A program made the position numbers and the translations under genes. Shown in pieces: positions 58,966 through 64,000 of a DNA stretch of 64,000 bases (the first letter of the stretch is position 1; each line of letters begins with the position of its first letter). The stretch is taken from contig NC_133971.1 of the NCBI RefSeq assembly GCF_031877795.1, positions 96,452,154 to 96,516,153 of the forward strand, given 5' to 3'. The notes below the pieces were generated by a model. It made no database searches. It saw nothing but the letters and a program-made list of their open reading frames with translations, and was not told where the DNA came from. Source of the DNA: Strix aluco (taxonomy: Eukaryota; Chordata; Aves; Strigiformes; Strigidae).

Positions 58966-61900
58966 GACATGAGTAAATACATTTATTTTTCCCCCCAGTC
59001 TTTCTGAAACAGTAACGAAGCACTGGCTCAGGTCAGACATTCAGTGGGCTGTTGAGCTGCTGGTGACGTGGTTTCTGATGTCCCAAAGTCATTGCAGTGT
59101 AACCAGCTCTTCCCTCTGGCAAAGGCTTATCTCTGCCACGCGTCCTCGCGCCGAGCAGCATGTCGCAGGTCTGTGTTGGAAAGGCCAGGACCGACAGCTG
59201 CTGGCCGAGCGCGTGGAAGGGCCGTGTCCCTCCCCAGGGGAAGGCACCCGAGACCCCGCTGTGCCGGGCTGCAGAGGGAAGCGGAGCGTCTGTCTGGGCT
59301 GTCCTGCGTCGCCCCTGCAGGACACTGCCAGAGCATCTTCTGGACAGATGTTCTGGTTGCACTGACTTTCCTTCACGTGATGTGTGCAATTCCTGCGGGT
59401 GGTGTTGGTGGTGCGATTGCGGGGTGAATTCCCAGTCTCCTGTATTGCCAAACAGACCTCTTTGAAAATTTCTTATTCTTTGTTAGAGTTCTTATGAGTG
59501 TTTTATTTGACTATGTTAATCATCAGACTCCTGCAGACTTTCTTCTCTCTCCGCCCTAGAAAACAAATTATCTCCTTTCTGTTTTGGTAAAATATACAGT
59601 AATTAAAATAATTTTCTTTCAGGCAACACATAGACGCGTGTGTATACAGATGCTTTGCATTCACCTGATTTAGTATAATGCTTTCATTTAGCCAGGAAAA
59701 TCTGGAGAATATCTGATAGACTCCAGTCACAGAACACCAGAGAAATTGGTGAAGCTCTCCAAAATGCATGAATCCAGTTTCTGATCAAATTTTGGGATTA
59801 CAGCCTGTATTTCATCCTTTTTACTTTTACAGTTTTTCAGGCTTGCTATGAACCAAGTTTCAAACAAGGTCTTTTTGTAGTAAATTAATACACTGAGCAC
59901 TGAAATTGTAGAATAAGTTTTAGTGCCAGCAATGTTTGCTAATCTTCCTAAAATTGCTTTCAGATATGTATTTTGGGTCTGTTAGCAGTGCATATTGCTT
60001 TTTGACATATTTGCTTATTTTTCCTCCACGGCTCGAATCAGGATGAATAGGAATACATCACGTTATACCCACAATTTACCATGTTGTTAGTTAACCAGTA
60101 ATCTTCTGTGGTACTGTTCTATTAGTATGCCTAAAGCTACAACTGCTGAATGCATTGGGATGTATTGCAGTAAATGTAATAATTTAGCATTAATACTTCA
60201 TGATTGGAAGCTGTAATTATTCACGTTACAATCATACTTGATCTCTGGTTTGAATAGAGGAGACAAATGAAACTATTTTTAAAAAAACAGTGTAGTTTTC
60301 CTGCTTTTTCCAGCAAAGCCCATTTAAGAAATTCCTCGCCCTGTTCCTCAGCAGCCCCCCAGGTCGTTCCCCAGGTGAGGCAGCCAGTGGTGCAGTTTTG
60401 GGCTGCAGGTGTGTGATACGCTGGGTCGCTGCAGTTATCTGGGTTAGAAATGAGCCTCTGATCACTGTTTATTGTTGGATTACATTTTTATTGAATGCAT
60501 GTTATGTCATTAAACAGTGCAGCCACGATAAAGCTGACTGTTTATGGTCTAAAATCATTACATGTCTGACAAGAATATAGATTGTGGTTACATAAACAGG
60601 CTTGTGTGATCAGTTGGCAACTAATTGGGCTACTGGAATGAATACAACTAAACCTCCCCTATTTGATACGGATCTTCTCTTGTATGTTTTGTATGCATAA
60701 TCAGCCTTTCAAAAATGACAAAAAGTTTAGTAGGTATTTGAGATTTACCTGTCTTAAAAAAAAAAGCTAAGCTGATAACCAGCACCACACTTGTGAATGT
60801 ACATTTTCTGTGCATAAACCAGTAAGATACCAGGTTTTTTAGTTATGCACAGCCACTTCCCAGACTTATCACTAAGGAAGTGTGAATATTAATCTGTGAC
60901 ATGATAATAGTCAACACTGGCTTTGTCAGTCACAGCTGTCAAAGTCCTCAGAGTATAAAGAAAGAAGATAAGAGAATTTTCATAAAATGAGCTTTAAACC
61001 AATGGTGTCTAGACTGCCCTGCATGCACAGGAAGCAGTTGCTTCTCTGAAACATCGATATCTTGACATTTCATCTATCAGAATATGTGTATGAAAACAGC
61101 AATTCAACAAAGTTTGTTAGTAAATGTGACTGGTTTAACAAGATTCGATGGCAAAGTACACTTGATGATTTACTGGAGAGAGGACAGGGTCAGACAAGAC
61201 TGTCAGGGAGACCCTCCCGTTGAGTCACGAGGTTCAGAAAGGACCCCCCTGCCTTCTGAGCTCCTTCTCAGAAGGGAGTTTAGATGCGGCTGGATCCAGA
61301 CTTAGTCCCAGACTTGGACAGTGGTTTATGTCTAAAGGATTACATGTGCACAATCAATCCTTTATACCACTTAGCATGCTAAAATTTTAAATCCTATGAG
61401 TCACTTAGAAAGAATCTGTTGCAGCAAGGACTTTCTCAGCCTCGAGGAGTAACCTTGCGAGGCGTCCCTGCTTGCGGGGAGATGCTGGCGTGCAGCCCGC
61501 TGCCGTGCAGGAGAGCTCAGCGGGCCCCGGGCTGTCCACTATTTCTGGAGCGAGATACTTGGCTTAGAGTTGTACAGATGCTAGTTTCTTTCAGAGGGGG
61601 CTGGAGTGGGACATTGCCGAGCGCTGTGGTTAGGTGGGTACTGCTCAGGTTAGCCCCTGGCTATCCCCCGAGCCCCCTGCGACCCCACTGGTGGTTATCA
61701 CTTGGGCAGGGTGATGGGGAATAGAGGTCGGGTTGGGGGCGGGGGGCACGCCGCCACACTTAGCTCTTGTCTGGTTTCCAGCACACGGGCTGGGTCCTCG
61801 CGGACGGTGCGCTGTCAGCAGCCTGTCCCTTGTGCCGTGTTGGGAAAGATGTTACTGAAGGCTTGTTTTCAATGTGGTTCAATGAAATGGTAGAATCTTT

Positions 61901-64000
61901 AAAGTTGCTTTTCGAAGCGTGTAAAATGGCAGGGATAAAATACAGGTTGATAATGAGCATAATGTGAGTTAAAAGGGCATCATTTTCTTACGACGTTTGA
62001 CTTTTTCCGCTTAGCTGTTGAATAGTCCATTCTTAGGAACTTCTAAAACTGACTGTTGGCTCTTGGAGAGGATCTTAAGGAAGTTGCTTGAAATACATTA
62101 ATCTGAGCTTTAGTCCTCCTTTTCATGAAATGTCTGGATCTCCAGCACTGGTTATGACTCTCAGATGAGTTTCTGATGAAATGCTCTCGTACCATGGTCT
62201 AAATGAGGACATTTAATCCCTTTCCGCCAGGAGCTGCACACTTCTCACCAGCCCATACACACATCTGCCTGGTCTTTTTAATTGTACTGCGTCCAAAGGT
62301 TGCTTGGCATGAGCCTGTGTGCGATGCAAGTGCCCAAGCCTGCGTAATGCCACACGTGCAGCTGAGGGCGGGGCTCCTCGTTAGGTCAGCGGTGTTAATT
62401 GCTGGCCAGCGTGAGCAGCTGCAATGAGGAAGCGGGTGCTGGTCTGCTGAGCACCGAGCGGGTGGGGGTCCCTGAGTCACCACTGGCTGGCTCAGGCGTG
62501 GCTCTGCGTGGAACGAGGTCTCTGATCGCTGAGCTCTGCCTGGTTGCTCCCAGCGACGTTCTGGTCTGCTGCAGCAGGCACAGGCCGGGCCTTGAGCTGT
62601 ACGTCCAGCTCAAGCTCAGGTCAAAGCTCTCCTGCTCCTGCAAGTATTTCAGAATATCATTAATCAAACTAATATTGCTGCTGAATTTGGGGGGGCGGGG
62701 TGTGGATGTGTGCATTGGTTGTATTGCCTTCGCAGAAACATAGGTGAGTTCAAGTTTTGTTCTGCTGAACATCTTCCTCCTTTTGCAGAAGAGGAATGAG
62801 TGATCATCAGAAAGTGGATTGATTTCCTCCATGAGGGAAGAGCATCTTTCAGAGATTCTCTTCTCATACTGCCGTCCACTGTGAAAAACTATATATAAGC
62901 CTGATCTTAGGAGCTGTTGAAATGCAGGATCATGATCCTAAGTCCCGGTGAATGTAAAAAGACCCCAAACCAACAGCATATCAAACCCATACAAACCAAA
63001 CCAAAACCTGCCTCTAAGCGGCTAACAAAATTGTAATGCGTTTTGTAAGCACATCAATGATCTCCTCTTGACTGGTAAAACAACATTCCCATTTCCAAAC
63101 TGTTACTTTGTTGTTGGGTTTGTCTTGCAAACAAAGTGTGTGAGTCTTAAGTCTGGTCAAATGCCAAAGATAATTAAAATTTTGGTCATGGAAAGCAAGA
63201 TACCCATGTGTAAGCATAGAGGTGTGTATAGTTCCTTGGATTTTTGTATATATAATGACATATTCCTGTATGCATAGGAAATCACCCTGTCGGACAGGTG
63301 GCGGGTGAACAGGTGCCTGCCTTGACCTGCAAAAAGGCCGTGAAACAGCACTGAAATCACACTTGTCCTAGTTAGGATTAGGACCTGATGGCTTGCGATG
63401 ATGCAGCGCTGCTCAGGGCATCCCCTGGCTCTGCCCTGCACGCAGAGGGTTCGTAACACTCGCTCCATCTGGCCTTATTTAAAAGAGTCTTAAGATACTC
63501 CAGGAGTTTGTTGGGTACGTCCCAGGACGGTCATTCCAGTGTACAATAGCTAATTACAAAAGAATCATGCTAAGAGTTTGTGCGTTTTTTTCTGGACGTA
63601 AACCCAGGGATATTTGTGAAGGCTTAAGCAGACCTTATTACTATGTGGTTTTCCCTGGATGGTTTGCAATAAATAAATCTTGCTATGTTCACCAGTCTGG
63701 TGAACTTCAGTGTGGTTTTGATTCTCAGAACAGTAGCGGTCGTAGTGGTGTGGTGATATTGTGAATGTTCAGATTCCATTTAAACGATTAACAGTAGAGT
63801 TACTAGGAAGTACTTTGGACCTGGTGCCATCCTGGGTGATGCTGGAAGCTCTTTCAAATGGCGAGGTGGAGCAGAGCACAGCTCCAGCTCCCCGGGTGAG
63901 CATTCCTAGCAGTAGCAAGAGCTGCCATTTTTCAGAACAGCTTCTGGCTGCATGCAGATAGAAGTTGCCCTTTGTCCAGCAGGCCAGCGTATATCTCCTT

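Larger units (their letters stand above)
36792..64000 (+). other. NEDD4L: NEDD4L intron 1 (5' part, runs off window)
   Basis: The intron starts with GTGGGTCGG. I looked for exon 2, expected to begin GGAGA(G/A)TC and to encode ESRILRVKVVSG, and found no matching frame up to 64000, so at least 27.2 kb of intron 1 is present. By block: 36.8-37.4 kb is the CpG island tail. 37.4-39.9 kb is unremarkable, with a moderately GC-rich part at 38.1-38.7 kb. 40.1-44.9 kb is unique, with an A-rich patch at 42.19 kb. 45.3-51.6 kb has G-rich patches at 46.6-47.3 kb. 52.3-58.0 kb is AT-leaning. 58.0-59.4 kb is GC-rich. 59.4-61.4 kb is AT-rich and enhancer-like. 61.4-64.0 kb is mixed. Alternative first exons are known for NEDD4L in other vertebrates but none could be confirmed here. 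Confidence 0.85.

Overview
The window looks like nuclear genomic DNA of an amniote, most likely a bird. It is gene-poor and mostly AT-leaning, but broken by sharp CpG- and G/C-run-rich patches. Its recognisable interspersed repeats are all CR1/L3-type LINE relics, with no Alu, L1 or B-type SINEs. No bacterial-style operon, CRISPR array, rRNA or tRNA was seen. The one gene identified with confidence is NEDD4L, from its first coding exon at 36744-36791 on the + strand. That exon encodes MATAAVEPVYGLSEDE and is followed at once by a GT splice donor. NEDD4L lies on chromosome Z in chicken, so a Z-linked avian segment is the most economical reading, though the species cannot be named from the sequence.

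Layout. From 1 to about 35.6 kb is the 5' flank of NEDD4L, with no recognised protein-coding gene. It holds a 63-bp hairpin-forming inverted repeat (2.2 kb), three CpG-dense patches away from known genes (4.6-4.9, 5.7-6.0 and 15.5-16.0 kb) and a fourth at 28.5-29.0 kb. It also holds a three-copy 102-bp tandem repeat (5.2-5.5 kb), a long TTCC microsatellite (21.0-21.2 kb), a decayed CR1/L3 LINE (about 23.1-25.1 kb), a second CR1 scrap (29.9 kb) and a GCTAAA hexanucleotide array (35.1 kb). Two splice-bounded or acceptor-like segments (13.86-14.03 kb and 25.5 kb) could be exons of an unannotated transcript. Several AT-rich, homeobox/forkhead-motif-rich stretches look like conserved regulatory DNA, but conservation cannot be tested here.

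From about 35.6 to 37.4 kb is the large CpG island promoter of NEDD4L, with GC boxes, a short 14-bp tandem repeat in the presumed 5' UTR/promoter and the first coding exon. From 36792 to the end of the window is the start of a long NEDD4L intron 1. I found no second NEDD4L exon in it. The intron carries a well-preserved CR1 3' end (39.9-40.1 kb), a GC-rich 20-bp tandem repeat (44.9-45.0 kb), an internal CpG cluster (51.6-52.0 kb) and minus-strand CR1 pieces (46.0 and 58.9 kb).

In functional terms this is the promoter and flanking regulatory landscape of an E3 ubiquitin ligase gene. I did not find a previously undescribed multi-gene system. The best leads are possible unannotated promoters and exons upstream of NEDD4L, a CpG-preserved but not GC-rich patch at 28.5 kb, and lineage-specific tandem and inverted repeats.
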